This document shows positions 32,953-42,920 of a DNA stretch of 64,000 bases, one piece after another. The notes beneath the pieces were generated by a model. The model ran no database searches. It was not told where the DNA came from and saw nothing but the letters and a program-made list of their open reading frames with translations. The translations under genes were made by a program, and so were the position numbers. The stretch comes from Salegentibacter mishustinae. GTDB lineage: Bacteria > Bacteroidota > Bacteroidia > Flavobacteriales > Flavobacteriaceae. The DNA lies in NCBI RefSeq assembly GCF_002900095.1, contig NZ_LLKN01000002.1, positions 2,418,001 to 2,482,000 on the forward strand, written 5' to 3'. Numbering within the stretch: position 1 is the first letter of the stretch; each line of letters begins with the position of its first letter.

Positions 32953-35274
32953 TTAGGAGATCAATTTCAATTTAGCGAACCTTAGCAGTAACTTTTTAAT
33001 TCCTCCGTTCTCAAAATCTATTTCAGCTTTTTTATCCTGCCCAACACCATCTATAGCCAGAACTTTTCCTTTGCCAAAACGCATATGCTCCACCACATTC
33101 CCGGCTTCCAGCTTTATAGAATTTGAAGCTTTTTCAGGCTCCGGGCTGGCAGGTTTTAATTTTCTAAGTTTTCTTAATTGAGATTCGCTTGGTTTGTGTG
33201 CAGGCGGCGGAGTTCCTTTTTTAGGTTTGGTTTGTCGCAGTTTACTTTTATCAACCTCATCACCAAAAATATCGGTATCAATTAGGGGCTTGTATTTATA
33301 ATCATCTTGCGGAATCATATAATTCACATACTGCTCATCTACTTCTTCTATAAACCTACTCGGTTCTGCATCTACTAATTTTCCCCAACGGTAACGGGAC
33401 TGGGTATAAGTTAAATAAGCCTGTTTTTCGGCACGGGTAAGCGCCACATAGAATAATCGGCGTTCTTCTTCCAGCTCGCTTCGGGTATTCATACTCATTC
33501 CTGAAGGAAAAAGATCTTCTTCCAGGCCAACAATATATACATAGGGAAACTCCAAACCTTTTGCCAGGTGAATAGTCATTAAGGCAACACGATCATCATC
33601 TCCGGTATCTTTGTCCATATCTGTAGCTAGCGCTACATCCTCAAGGAATTCAGCCAGAGAACCATCGGCATCTGCCAGTTCCTTTTGGCCTTCCACAAAA
33701 TCCTTGATCCCGTTTAATAATTCTTCGATATTTTCAATCCTGGCAATTCCTTCGGGAGTACCATCTTTCTTTAATTCCTGAACTAAACCTGTTTTTTTGG
33801 TTACAGTATCGGCTACGGTAAATGCATCGGCGTTTTCAGCAAGAATCGTGAAACTCTTGATCATGTTCACGAAATTATCCAGCTTGGTACGCGTACTCTT
33901 ATTGATCTTTAGATCCAGATGATCTATATTTTCAATAATTTCAAAAATGGTCTTCCCATATTGATTTCCGGCTATGCTCAATTTATCCATTGTAGTTTGC
34001 CCAATTCCACGGGCAGGATAATTGATCACGCGCTTAAGTGCTTCTTCATCTTTCGGGTTTATCAACAAACGTAAATAAGAAAGCACATCTTTAATCTCCT
34101 TTCGCTGGTAGAATGAAAGTCCGCCGTAAATTCTATACGGAATTTCTTTTTTTCGAAGCGCATCTTCCATCGCCCTACTCTGGGCGTTGGTTCGGTAAAG
34201 AATCGCAAAATCGCCATTACTCATTTGGTTTTGCATTCTATTTTCAAAAATAGAACCTGCAACAAAACGACCTTCTTCCCCATCGGTTAGCAAGCGATTT
34301 ACTACAATTTTTGGCCCTTCATCATTGGCCGTCCAAACTACTTTTTCAAGCTTGGTTTTATTCTTTTCAATTATCGAGTTAGCAGCATTCACAATGTTCT
34401 TGGTAGAACGGTAATTTTGCTCCAGCCGGTACATTTGCACATTCTCATAATCTTTCTGGAAATTCAGAATGTTATTAATATTCGCTCCGCGGAAAGCATA
34501 AATACTCTGCGCATCATCTCCCACCACGCATATATTCTGAAACTTATCGGAAAGTGCTTTTACAATTAAGTATTGCGAATGGTTTGTATCCTGGTACTCA
34601 TCTACCAAAATATACCGGAAACGATTCTGGTATTTCTGAAGCACTTCTGGAAATCTGTTTAAAAGCTCGTTTGTTTTCAGCAGCAAATCATCAAAATCCA
34701 TTGCGCCGGCTTTAAAACACCGCTCTACATATTCCTGGTAGATTTCCCCTAAACGTGGTTTTTTAGACATCGCATCAGCTTCCTTCAATTCCGGATTTTG
34801 GAAATAAGCTTTTACAGTTATCAAACTGTTTTTATAAGAAGAAATCCTGCTATAAACCTGCTTGTATTTATAAACGTCTTTATCCAGACGCATATCTTTT
34901 ATAATCGCTCTAATTACACTTTGCGAATCCTGTGTATCGTAAATCGTAAAATTTGAAGGATAGCCCAATTTATCGGCTTCAAAACGCAAAATTTTGGCAA
35001 AAATAGAGTGAAAAGTACCCATCCAAAGGTTTTTCGCTTCACTGTTACCTACAATCTTAGCGATACGGGTTTTCATTTCCCGTGCAGCTTTATTGGTAAA
35101 AGTTAAAGACAAAATATTAAAAGGATCTACACCCTGGCTCATAAGATAAGCAATACGGTAAGTAAGCACCCTTGTTTTTCCAGATCCTGCTCCTGCAATC
35201 ACAATCATTGCGCCATCCTTTTGCAGTACAGGTGCACGTTGTGCGTCATTTAATTCGGCTAAATAAGCTTCCAA
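32953..35274 (-). CDS. UvrD/PcrA family DNA helicase
   Basis: A 773-residue SF1A helicase, full length for PcrA/UvrD. It has the Q-motif LNDAQRAPV, Walker A AGAGSGKTR near 28-36, LSLTFTNKAAREMKTRI, Walker B YILVDEYQDTNHSQY, GDDAQSIYAFRGANI, YRSTKNIVNAANSII, and VALMTIHLAKGLEFPYVYI with QAYLTYTQSRYRWG near the end; a C-terminal Tudor-like tail ends in RFGKGKVLAIDG. It acts in nucleotide excision and mismatch repair and clears RNA polymerase. The start is TTG: an in-frame stop is close upstream and the next ATG (codon 23) would remove the Q-motif. Confidence 0.93.
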   Translation of the reverse strand: MEAYLAELNDAQRAPVLQKDGAMIVIAGAGSGKTRVLTYRIAYLMSQGVDPFNILSLTFTNKAAREMKTRIAKIVGNSEAKNLWMGTFHSIFAKILRFEADKLGYPSNFTIYDTQDSQSVIRAIIKDMRLDKDVYKYKQVYSRISSYKNSLITVKAYFQNPELKEADAMSKKPRLGEIYQEYVERCFKAGAMDFDDLLLKTNELLNRFPEVLQKYQNRFRYILVDEYQDTNHSQYLIVKALSDKFQNICVVGDDAQSIYAFRGANINNILNFQKDYENVQMYRLEQNYRSTKNIVNAANSIIEKNKTKLEKVVWTANDEGPKIVVNRLLTDGEEGRFVAGSIFENRMQNQMSNGDFAILYRTNAQSRAMEDALRKKEIPYRIYGGLSFYQRKEIKDVLSYLRLLINPKDEEALKRVINYPARGIGQTTMDKLSIAGNQYGKTIFEIIENIDHLDLKINKSTRTKLDNFVNMIKSFTILAENADAFTVADTVTKKTGLVQELKKDGTPEGIARIENIEELLNGIKDFVEGQKELADADGSLAEFLEDVALATDMDKDTGDDDRVALMTIHLAKGLEFPYVYIVGLEEDLFPSGMSMNTRSELEEERRLFYVALTRAEKQAYLTYTQSRYRWGKLVDAEPSRFIEEVDEQYVNYMIPQDDYKYKPLIDTDIFGDEVDKSKLRQTKPKKGTPPPAHKPSESQLRKLRKLKPASPEPEKASNSIKLEAGNVVEHMRFGKGKVLAIDGVGQDKKAEIDFENGGIKKLLLRFAKLKLIS

Positions 35275-35435
35275 TCTCTTCAGTTTTTTAGATGCGTGAA
35301 ATTAACCAAAATGAGACAATTTATAAACCCGAAATCCACTTTGTTTTAAACAAACTAAGATTGACTGGGAGCCATTGCTTAAGTTTTTAATATCTTTAAA
35401 ATTCTACAAACCAGCTTCAACGCGAAACAAAACCT

Positions 35436-36716
35436 ATGAGAAGAATTATTTTCAGCCTGCTTGGGCTTTTCAGTTTTACTTTAACCGCCCAGGAAATTGA
35501 TTCAGAGATCAATACTTCTGCAGAAGAAATAGAAGAACAGGTAATCGAGTGGCGAAGAGATTTTCACCAGTATCCCGAACTTTCCAACCGGGAAACCGAA
35601 ACCGCTAAAAAAATTGCAGCTCATTTACAAAGTCTGGGAATTGAAACTACTACCGGAATCGCAAAAACCGGCGTGGTAGGAATTTTAAAAGGTGATAATG
35701 AAGGAAAAACGGTGGCCTTAAGAGCAGATATTGATGCGCTCCCGGTAACCGAAAGAAATGATCTCCCATTTAAATCTGAAGTAAGAACAGAATTTTTAGG
35801 TTCTGAAACCGGGGTAATGCACGCCTGTGGACACGATACACATATCGCGATTATGATGGGTGTCGCTGAAGTGCTTTCAAAAAATAAGGATAAAATAAAT
35901 GGCACGGTAAAATTTATATTCCAACCCGCCGAGGAAGGTCCGCCGCCGGGTGAAGAAGGCGGTGCCTCTCTCATGATCAAGGAAGGTGTGCTAAAAAATC
36001 CTGATGTAGATGCGATTTTCGGGCTTCATATTAACTCGGAAACACCGGTAGAAACCATTCGTTATAAACCAGAAGGCACGATGGCCGCGGTAGAACGTTT
36101 TGTAATAAACGTAAAGGGAAAACAAACTCATGGTTCTGCACCCTGGAGCGGTACCGATCCCATTTTAATTTCAGCAAAAATCATAGATGGTTTACAAACC
36201 ATCATTAGCCGGGAATCTAAACTGGTAGATGCCGCAGCAGTAATTACTGTTGGAAAAATAACAAGTGGCGTACGATTTAATATTATTCCTGAAACCGCTG
36301 AAATGATTGGAACCATAAGAACCCTGGATCCAGATATGAAAAAATTAATTTTAAAAAGAATGAACGAAATGGTTCCGGCCATTGCTAAAGCTTATGGCGG
36401 GGAGGCTACCGTAGAAATTCAAAATAATACTGCGATTACCTACAATGATCCTGAATTAACCAGCAAAATGCTGCCTACGTTACAGGCTGTAGCAGGAGAA
36501 GAAAATGTAGTTTTAGCTAAAGCCACCACCGGCGGGGAAGATTTTTCTTTCTTTCAGGAGGAAGTACCCGGTTTTTATTATTTTCTTGGCGGAAAACCAT
36601 TAGATTCTACCGAACCGGCACCTCATCACACTCCCGACTTTTATATAGATGAAAGCGGAATGTTGCTGGGTGTAAAAACTATGTCTCAACTGGCTATAGA
36701 TTACCTAAATCAATAA
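35436..36716 (+). CDS. Exported M20 family amidohydrolase (hippurate hydrolase-like)
   Basis: A 426-residue metallopeptidase with a signal peptide (MRRIIFSLLGLFSFTLTAQ, cleavage near 19). It has WRRDFHQYPELSNRE at 40-54, ALRADIDALPVTE, metal ligands in MHACGHDTHIA, FQPAEEGPPPGEEGG, FGLHINSETPV, a dimerisation/lid domain and the C-terminal ATTGGEDFSFF. Such enzymes hydrolyse N-acyl amino acids or IAA-amino-acid-type conjugates; the substrate is unknown. TATCTTTA about 50 bases upstream is one base off the -7 box. Two bp separate it from the next gene. Confidence 0.9.
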   Translation: MRRIIFSLLGLFSFTLTAQEIDSEINTSAEEIEEQVIEWRRDFHQYPELSNRETETAKKIAAHLQSLGIETTTGIAKTGVVGILKGDNEGKTVALRADIDALPVTERNDLPFKSEVRTEFLGSETGVMHACGHDTHIAIMMGVAEVLSKNKDKINGTVKFIFQPAEEGPPPGEEGGASLMIKEGVLKNPDVDAIFGLHINSETPVETIRYKPEGTMAAVERFVINVKGKQTHGSAPWSGTDPILISAKIIDGLQTIISRESKLVDAAAVITVGKITSGVRFNIIPETAEMIGTIRTLDPDMKKLILKRMNEMVPAIAKAYGGEATVEIQNNTAITYNDPELTSKMLPTLQAVAGEENVVLAKATTGGEDFSFFQEEVPGFYYFLGGKPLDSTEPAPHHTPDFYIDESGMLLGVKTMSQLAIDYLNQ

Positions 36717-36718
36717 TT

Positions 36719-38341
36719 ATGGAAAATGTATTTGATGTTTTAGCTTCAATTGAATGGTGGAGATGGATCTTAATTGTTATTGTTTTTATCGCGATTAAAG
36801 ACATTTTCTTCAACAGGGAACATACCATTAAACACAATTTCCCTGTGGTGGGACATCTGCGTTATTTTCTGGAAGGGATTGGCCCTGAATTACGCCAGTA
36901 TATTGTTGCCAGTAATAGAGACGAATTACCCTTTAACCGTATAGAACGGGGCTGGATATACGCTTCGGCGAAAAATGAGAATAATTACGAAGGTTTTGGA
37001 ACCGATCAGGATATATTTTCTACGCATTATATTTTCATAAATAATGCGATGATTCCGTTTAAACTAAAAGAAGATCATCCCAATACATTAGATCCTAATT
37101 TTATTGCCTGCGGAAAAGTAATGGGATTATACAACGAACGGAAGCGCCCATTTAGACCTGCATCAATCATCAATGTGTCAGCAATGAGCTTTGGATCGCT
37201 TTCAGCAAAAGCAATTGCTTCTTTAAACGAAGGTTGCAAGGAAGCTGGGGCATATCACAATACAGGCGAAGGCGGACTTTCGAAATACCACCAAAGAGGC
37301 GCCGATGTGATTTTTCATTTTGGTACCGGTTATTTTGGAGTGCGTGACAACGATGGTAACTTTTCTATGGAAGAAATGGTAAAACTAGTAAAAGAAAATC
37401 CACAGATAAGAGCTATTGAAATTAAACTTTCCCAGGGCGCCAAACCGGGAAAAGGAGGTGTTTTACCTGCTTCAAAAATCACTAAAGAAATTTCTGAAAT
37501 TAGAAATGTTCCTTTAGGAAAAGACGTGCTTTCCCCGCCCAATCATTCTGCATTTAGTGATATTCCTGAGTTAGTTGATTTTGTTGAAGATATTGCTGAA
37601 GCAACAGGCCTACCTGTTGGAATCAAATCGGCGGTAGGAAAATTAGACCAGTGGGAAGAGCTGGCAAAATTTATGGCTAAAACCAAACGTGGACCGGATT
37701 TTATCACCATAGATGGTGGCGAAGGTGGTACCGGTGCTGCCCCGCCAAGTTTCGCCGATCACGTTTCCCTACCCTGGATATATGCGTTTACCGATGTTTA
37801 TCAAATCTTTTTAAACCACGGAATTACCGATAGAATTGTATTTATTGGAAGCGGAAAACTTGGTTTTCCGGCACAGGCGGCTATGGCTTTTGCGCTTGGT
37901 GTTGATTGCATAAATGTAGCCCGGGAGGCAATGATGAGCATTGGTTGCATCCAGGCCCAAGCCTGCCACAATAATACCTGCCCCACCGGCGTTGCTACAC
38001 AAAACAAATGGCTACAGGCGGGAATTAATATTAAGGACAAATCAAAAAGGGTAAATTATTACTTTACAAAGTTTAGAAAAGAACTACTGGAAATTACCCA
38101 CGCCTGTGGTTACGAGCATCCCTCTCAATTTACTATGGACGATGTGGAGATAAATCTAAGCGATAAGAACCTGGCAAAAACCCTGGCGACCACTTTTTCT
38201 TATCACAAAGAAAAAGTACCTTTCGACGGAATTAAAGCACATTTAGAGTGCCCGCATTTGGGTGGAAAATACAAACAAAAAGAAGTTGAAACCAAAGAGG
38301 CAGAAACCGAAGAAACTACGCCTCACAATAAAGACAAATGA
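36719..38341 (+). CDS. FMN-binding glutamate synthase-like protein
   Basis: A 540-residue protein with one N-terminal membrane helix (about 14-29, WRWILIVIVFIAIKDIFF) and the glutamate synthase central/FMN barrel domain: SFGSLSAKAIASLNEGCKEA, NTGEGGLSKYH, EIKLSQGAKPGKGGVLP, ITIDGGEGGTGAAPPSFADH and the iron-sulfur cysteines in CIQAQACHNNTCPTGVATQ. The amidotransferase and GXGXG domains of true GltB are absent, so it cannot be a complete glutamate synthase; it belongs to the stand-alone GltB2-like flavoprotein group with unknown electron partner. It sits between the M20 gene (2 bp) and a membrane-anchored protein gene (4-bp overlap). Confidence 0.88.
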   Translation: MENVFDVLASIEWWRWILIVIVFIAIKDIFFNREHTIKHNFPVVGHLRYFLEGIGPELRQYIVASNRDELPFNRIERGWIYASAKNENNYEGFGTDQDIFSTHYIFINNAMIPFKLKEDHPNTLDPNFIACGKVMGLYNERKRPFRPASIINVSAMSFGSLSAKAIASLNEGCKEAGAYHNTGEGGLSKYHQRGADVIFHFGTGYFGVRDNDGNFSMEEMVKLVKENPQIRAIEIKLSQGAKPGKGGVLPASKITKEISEIRNVPLGKDVLSPPNHSAFSDIPELVDFVEDIAEATGLPVGIKSAVGKLDQWEELAKFMAKTKRGPDFITIDGGEGGTGAAPPSFADHVSLPWIYAFTDVYQIFLNHGITDRIVFIGSGKLGFPAQAAMAFALGVDCINVAREAMMSIGCIQAQACHNNTCPTGVATQNKWLQAGINIKDKSKRVNYYFTKFRKELLEITHACGYEHPSQFTMDDVEINLSDKNLAKTLATTFSYHKEKVPFDGIKAHLECPHLGGKYKQKEVETKEAETEETTPHNKDK

Positions 38342-38859
38342 ATCAGATAGAACTTTCACAATTATTATTGGCTATTTTACCCGCACTTATTGTTGGAATG
38401 GTAGCCTTTTATTTTTTTAGTTCCTACAACAAAAACGAAGAGAACAGGAGAAATTTCTTATTACATCGTGAAACCCAAAAAACAGCGCTTCCGCTTAAAT
38501 TACAAGCATACGAGAGAATGACGCTATTTTTAGAACGAATTTCACCCGGTAAAATCTTATTCAGGGTAAAGCCAAATTCTGATGACAAAAAAGCTTACGA
38601 GCGTTTATTGATCAATACTATAGAACAGGAATTTGAACATAACCTGGCCCAACAAATTTATCTTTCTACAGAATCCTGGGATTATATAAAAACGGCTAAA
38701 AACGCTACCATAGGGATCATTAGGAAAGCCAATCAACAGGAAAGTGTAACCGATGCCGATAAATTAAGGGAAGTGATCTTAAAAAATCTCATAGAGAAAC
38801 AATCCCCAACCGAAGCTGCTATTGCTTATCTAAAAAATGAAGTGAAACGCTTTATTTAA
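38338..38859 (+). CDS. Uncharacterised membrane-anchored protein
   Basis: A 173-residue protein with one N-terminal membrane helix (LLAILPALIVGMVAFYFF, about 10-28) and a cytoplasmic helical domain (45-173): ALPLKLQAYERMTLFLERIS, FEHNLAQQIYLSTESWDYI and TEAAIAYLKNEVKRFI. I recognise it as a conserved flavobacterial type of unknown function but cannot name a domain with confidence. It overlaps the flavoprotein stop by 4 bp and its own last 4 bases overlap the convergent patatin gene. Confidence 0.8.
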   Translation: MNQIELSQLLLAILPALIVGMVAFYFFSSYNKNEENRRNFLLHRETQKTALPLKLQAYERMTLFLERISPGKILFRVKPNSDDKKAYERLLINTIEQEFEHNLAQQIYLSTESWDYIKTAKNATIGIIRKANQQESVTDADKLREVILKNLIEKQSPTEAAIAYLKNEVKRFI

Positions 38860-39779
38860 AACAAGCCGAAAAAACCTTTTCTTTTAGTAGCCAGGTATTG
38901 TAAATGTTTTTCTTTTGCATGATCGTAACCTTGCTGCCACCATTCGCCCATTAATTTCTTATTAAAAACGAGGGAGTTTTCTGTGAGCTTTGTAGGGGTA
39001 TAATAGGTGTTTAATTTCACTTTTTTATTTAGAGCGGCAAGCTTCCCCTCCACGATATCGTGATATTCTACTTGGTCCAGTAAAAATCCAAAAAGGTTGA
39101 TCATTAAAGAAAATGGATTTTTACCTAAAACCTTATTGTATTCCATATTTTCGGCTTCAAGGATAATAGCGTCAACCTCTGTAGCGCCCCGCTTTATTGC
39201 TTCCCGAATTGGTACTACGCAACCCAGCCCTCCATCGGCATATTCAAATCCGTCTTTTTTGGCTAAACTCATAAAAGGAATGTAATTACAGCTAATCCAA
39301 ATCCAGTCACAAAAATCTTCATAAGTAAAATCGTTAATCGATTTATACTCTACGCGATTTTTAGACAAATTAGAAACGGTAACCACTACATCTTCCACCT
39401 GGTTTTTAAGATGATCGAAATTTTCCTCAGAAAAATTACGCTTTATATGTTTTCGTAGGTTTTGACTTTCTCCAAACGTTCTTTTCTTCCGAACAAACTG
39501 CCAGAACATATTAAAGTAATTAATCGTCACATACTCCCTACCTTCCTTTCGTTTTACTACAAAAGGATTAACATTAAAAATTTTACGCTGATTTACATTG
39601 GTGTAGATATCATAGACCTTGTCTATATTTCCCATAGCAAGGTGCGGAATTAAAAGACTTCCGGTAGAAGTGCCCAGAAATAAATCGTACTTCTTGCCTT
39701 CTTCCTGAATTAAATATTGGGCAACGCCGCCTGCAAAAGCGCCTTTACTGCCCCCGCCCGATATTACCAGTGCACGCAT
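38856..39779 (-). CDS. Patatin-like phospholipase, downstream copy
   Basis: A 307-residue patatin-family lipid acyl hydrolase. The oxyanion loop is SGGGSKGAFAGG (7-18), the nucleophile is Ser38 in GTSTG, and the catalytic Asp182 lies in YADGGLG, completing the Ser-Asp dyad. No signal peptide or membrane helix is visible. It is about as long as, and clearly homologous to, the gene directly upstream, with identical motif positions, so the pair is a tandem duplication. The upstream copy's stop and this start share a base (TAATG). Confidence 0.9.
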   Translation of the reverse strand: MRALVISGGGSKGAFAGGVAQYLIQEEGKKYDLFLGTSTGSLLIPHLAMGNIDKVYDIYTNVNQRKIFNVNPFVVKRKEGREYVTINYFNMFWQFVRKKRTFGESQNLRKHIKRNFSEENFDHLKNQVEDVVVTVSNLSKNRVEYKSINDFTYEDFCDWIWISCNYIPFMSLAKKDGFEYADGGLGCVVPIREAIKRGATEVDAIILEAENMEYNKVLGKNPFSLMINLFGFLLDQVEYHDIVEGKLAALNKKVKLNTYYTPTKLTENSLVFNKKLMGEWWQQGYDHAKEKHLQYLATKRKGFFGLF

Positions 39780-40681
39780 TAAGGTTCAATTTGGTTCATT
39801 TCCTCGCTTTTTTCTCTAGCATAAGTATAGCCAGTTTTCCACCAGGATTTCATTTGTTTCTCATCAAAAATAAGGGAATTGGTAGTTAATACCGTAGGTG
39901 TGTAGTAAAAATTTATGGTCGTATTTTTATTGGCTGCGGCAAATTTCCCAATTTGAATATTCTGTTTCTCTATTCTATCTAGCATAAACCGAAACAAATT
40001 AGTGATCAATCCAAAAACGTTTTTAGAAGGCATTCTATTATAAAAAGTAGCTTCGGTTTGCAAAATAACAGCATCTATATGGGTTGCTCCTCTTTTAATA
40101 GCTTCTTCAATAGGCACCATAGTTCCAAGTCCACCATCGGCATATTCGCAACCATCTTTTTGCACCAGGCTCATAAATGGTGTGTAATTACATGAAATCC
40201 AGATCCATTCACAAAATTCATCGTAGTCAAAATCTTTAATCGATTTATATTCTACAGTATTAAGGGAAATATTAGAAACAGTAACCACAATATCCTTTTT
40301 ACTGGATTTTAAGCTTAAAAATTCATCTTCGGTTAAGGTACTTTGAATAAGCTTTTTCAAGTTTTTGCTTTCGCCAAAAGTTTTTTTCCCCTGAATAAAA
40401 TTACGAACTACATTAATGTGATTTATACTTATTTGATCGTAACCGTGACGCCGCTTTATAAGAAAAGGCCGATTGCTAAAAATACTTTCTTGATTTACCG
40501 AGGTGTAAATTTCCTTTATCTTTTCGCACTTATTCAAAGCCAGGTGAGAAATTAGCAAACTACCCGTAGAAGTTCCCAGGTAAAGCTCGTAATCCCGCTT
40601 TAATTCTTCAATTAAATATTGGGCAACACCGCCGGCAAAAGCGCCTTTGCTTCCTCCACCAGATATTACTAATGCCCGCAT
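39779..40681 (-). CDS. Patatin-like phospholipase, upstream copy
   Basis: A 300-residue paralogue of the neighbouring gene: SGGGSKGAFAGG at 7-18, Ser38 in GTSTG, Asp182 in YADGGLG, and shared KTFGES, VVTVSN, VEYKSI and EWIWISCNYTPFMSL blocks. Divergence is greatest at the C-terminus, which may reflect different membrane or lipid targets. Both keep the catalytic dyad, so neither is an obvious pseudogene. It lies 3 bp after the M1 aminopeptidase gene, making a three-gene unit. Confidence 0.9.
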   Translation of the reverse strand: MRALVISGGGSKGAFAGGVAQYLIEELKRDYELYLGTSTGSLLISHLALNKCEKIKEIYTSVNQESIFSNRPFLIKRRHGYDQISINHINVVRNFIQGKKTFGESKNLKKLIQSTLTEDEFLSLKSSKKDIVVTVSNISLNTVEYKSIKDFDYDEFCEWIWISCNYTPFMSLVQKDGCEYADGGLGTMVPIEEAIKRGATHIDAVILQTEATFYNRMPSKNVFGLITNLFRFMLDRIEKQNIQIGKFAAANKNTTINFYYTPTVLTTNSLIFDEKQMKSWWKTGYTYAREKSEEMNQIEP

Positions 40682-40684
40682 TAA

Positions 40685-42799
40685 TTAAAGTTTAGTTTGC
40701 AAATACTCTTGCTCTTTTTGAGAAAGACGATCATCTAAAGCTAAGAATTTTTGCCGATATTCTTCCTTCTTTAGCAACTCGGCCAACAATTGCCTGCTAT
40801 AATCCCTAAACCTATACGCATGATGCTGTGTTCCCTGCATTAGATCCAGTAAGTTCTGAGTAGAAAAACTATTTATTTGGTATAAATAACCAAAAGCGTT
40901 TTCCCTTACTTCTATAGGATAGTAGGTTGATGTGTAACCCGAAAGCTCCTTGTAAATTTCCTGTTGTTTTTCAGGCTCATAGTCTGGGGTTATAAGGTTT
41001 AAGGTTAACCAGAGCATTCGTACGTTTTTATTGGTGAATCCGGTAATTCCTTTTGTTTTATCCAAATAAGTGGAAACCTCCTGCGGAAAATTCATCCATA
41101 ATTTTAGCAGCGCTACTTCTTTTGTGAGATAAGATTCATCCTCAAGCAAAGATTCAAAATCGTCTTTAAGCTGCTTCGGAATTCTTTCCATGCTGGTAGC
41201 AATAGCCTGCCGAACATAAATGTTATTGGTTTCAAATGCTTTTTTATAAAGCTTTATTGCTGTTTCTGAAGTTTCTCCTGCCAATTGGTAAACCACTTCC
41301 TGCCCGGTATAATCATTTACCGGAAAATCTAAAGCGGCACTTAAAACCTCTTCTTTTTTCTCCAAAGGAGTTTCTCTTAGCGCAAGTATTTCTAAATGCT
41401 TTTTTATAAATTCAGAATTTTTCAAAGAATTTAAAGCCGCAAATCCCTGAAAAGCGGTTTGATTTAACCACTTCGCCATAAAATCAGACAAATCTACGTT
41501 GGCAGCTGCTTCAACTTCGGCAATAAAATTACTAGTAGTGGCTGTTTTAAGTTTATATTGTTCCAGGTAATTCTTTACCGCGGTGTTAAAGGCTTCTTCA
41601 CCCACTTTTTCTCTCAAAATATGCAAAGCCCAGGCTCCTTTTTGATAATAGGTAAGCGAACTCGCGTTAGCTTTAGTTACCTTTTCGCCTTTTCCCTGAT
41701 CGCTTAATTCTTTTAATTGCTCGGCAGATTGGTAGAGCTTCCAGTAATAATAATCGTCTCCAAAAATTTCCCGTTCTGCCAGTAATGCATAAAAAGTGGC
41801 AAAACCTTCGTGTAACCAATGATCGTTCGCTGTCTCTGCAGTTACCAAATTTCCAAACCATTGATGGGCCATTTCGTGCGCATTTACACTTACATAATTT
41901 CGATCTTTAAAAGCTATAGAATCGGTGATAAAGGCGTGGTCAAAAATAGTTGCAGCAATATTTTCCATCCCAGAATATAGAAAATCGCGCACCGGTGCCT
42001 GTTTATAATTTTGCCACGGATAAGCCACACCGATTTCACCTTCCAGGAAATCAAAAATCTGTTTGGTATGGCGATAAGTAGGCTCTAATTTATCTTCCTC
42101 AGAAACCGGCATATAAAATTGCAATTCAACTCCTGAATTAGATTCGGTTGCCTCCATTAAATAATTTCCCGCAGCAAATGCCAGCAAATAACTACTCATA
42201 GGCCGCTTCATATCAAAACTCCAATTTTTTAGAGAATCGGTTATAGAAGTCGTGGTGAGTTTACCATTCGCCATCACTTCCAGGTTTTCAGGAAATTGAT
42301 ACGAAATATCAAATTCAACTTTTTCGCGTTGATCGTCAAAAGACGGTAACCAATTGGAAGTGTACCTTCCCTGCCCTTGCGTCCAGACTTGCTTTGGTGC
42401 ATCTATAGAATCAGGAAGTTCCCAGTTGATAAAATAAACTGCTTTCTTTGGCGCTACTGAATATTTCAGTTGAAGGGAATTGTTTTCCGAAGGTGATAAT
42501 TCATTCTTTATCCAAATGCGCTGCCCGGTGTTTCTAAAAGCTACCGATTTTTCGTTCAGCAGAATTTTATCAAAATTCATATTCCTGGCATCTACATAAA
42601 ACGAATCAATGTTTTTTAGAATCTGAAAATTATATTTGATTGTACCAGAAACCCGTTTTTCCTTTGGAAAAACCCTAACTTCAGCTTCAGCTTTTTTAAA
42701 ATCTATACTATTGATCTGATCTAGCGAATCAGCTAATGGCGCCTGGCTGTAAGTATTCCAACAAAAGAAACAAAGAAGGGCAATAAGGGGATATTTCAT
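40685..42799 (-). CDS. Exported M1 family aminopeptidase
   Basis: A 704-residue aminopeptidase N-type enzyme with signal peptide (to about residue 19, NTYSQA). It has the exopeptidase motif GMEN at 277-280, zinc motif HEMAH at 308-312 and third ligand Glu331 in HEGFATFYA (HEXXH-X18-E). The C-terminal helical domain from about 450 to 700 is present, unlike the shorter M1 protein at 18854. It likely trims peptides in the periplasm for nutrition. It is first in an operon with two patatin-like lipases. Confidence 0.92.
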   Translation of the reverse strand: MKYPLIALLCFFCWNTYSQAPLADSLDQINSIDFKKAEAEVRVFPKEKRVSGTIKYNFQILKNIDSFYVDARNMNFDKILLNEKSVAFRNTGQRIWIKNELSPSENNSLQLKYSVAPKKAVYFINWELPDSIDAPKQVWTQGQGRYTSNWLPSFDDQREKVEFDISYQFPENLEVMANGKLTTTSITDSLKNWSFDMKRPMSSYLLAFAAGNYLMEATESNSGVELQFYMPVSEEDKLEPTYRHTKQIFDFLEGEIGVAYPWQNYKQAPVRDFLYSGMENIAATIFDHAFITDSIAFKDRNYVSVNAHEMAHQWFGNLVTAETANDHWLHEGFATFYALLAEREIFGDDYYYWKLYQSAEQLKELSDQGKGEKVTKANASSLTYYQKGAWALHILREKVGEEAFNTAVKNYLEQYKLKTATTSNFIAEVEAAANVDLSDFMAKWLNQTAFQGFAALNSLKNSEFIKKHLEILALRETPLEKKEEVLSAALDFPVNDYTGQEVVYQLAGETSETAIKLYKKAFETNNIYVRQAIATSMERIPKQLKDDFESLLEDESYLTKEVALLKLWMNFPQEVSTYLDKTKGITGFTNKNVRMLWLTLNLITPDYEPEKQQEIYKELSGYTSTYYPIEVRENAFGYLYQINSFSTQNLLDLMQGTQHHAYRFRDYSRQLLAELLKKEEYRQKFLALDDRLSQKEQEYLQTKL

Positions 42800-42907
42800 A
42801 ACATAAAAACTACGAACGGCAAATTACGAAAACTTCATAAAATTCTGGCTTCAGAAAAATTCAGGTTTATTTTTTTAGGAAATTCAACCTAAAAAACCTG
42901 ATTTTAA

Positions 42908-42915
42908 TATCTTCG
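42908..42915 (+). promoter_or_regulatory. Candidate -7 box of recG
   Basis: TATCTTCG, one mismatch to TAnnTTTG, ends 5 bases before the recG ATG. This again suggests a leaderless or nearly leaderless mRNA; no good -33 TTG is present. Confidence 0.35.
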
Positions 42916-42920
42916 TTTTC

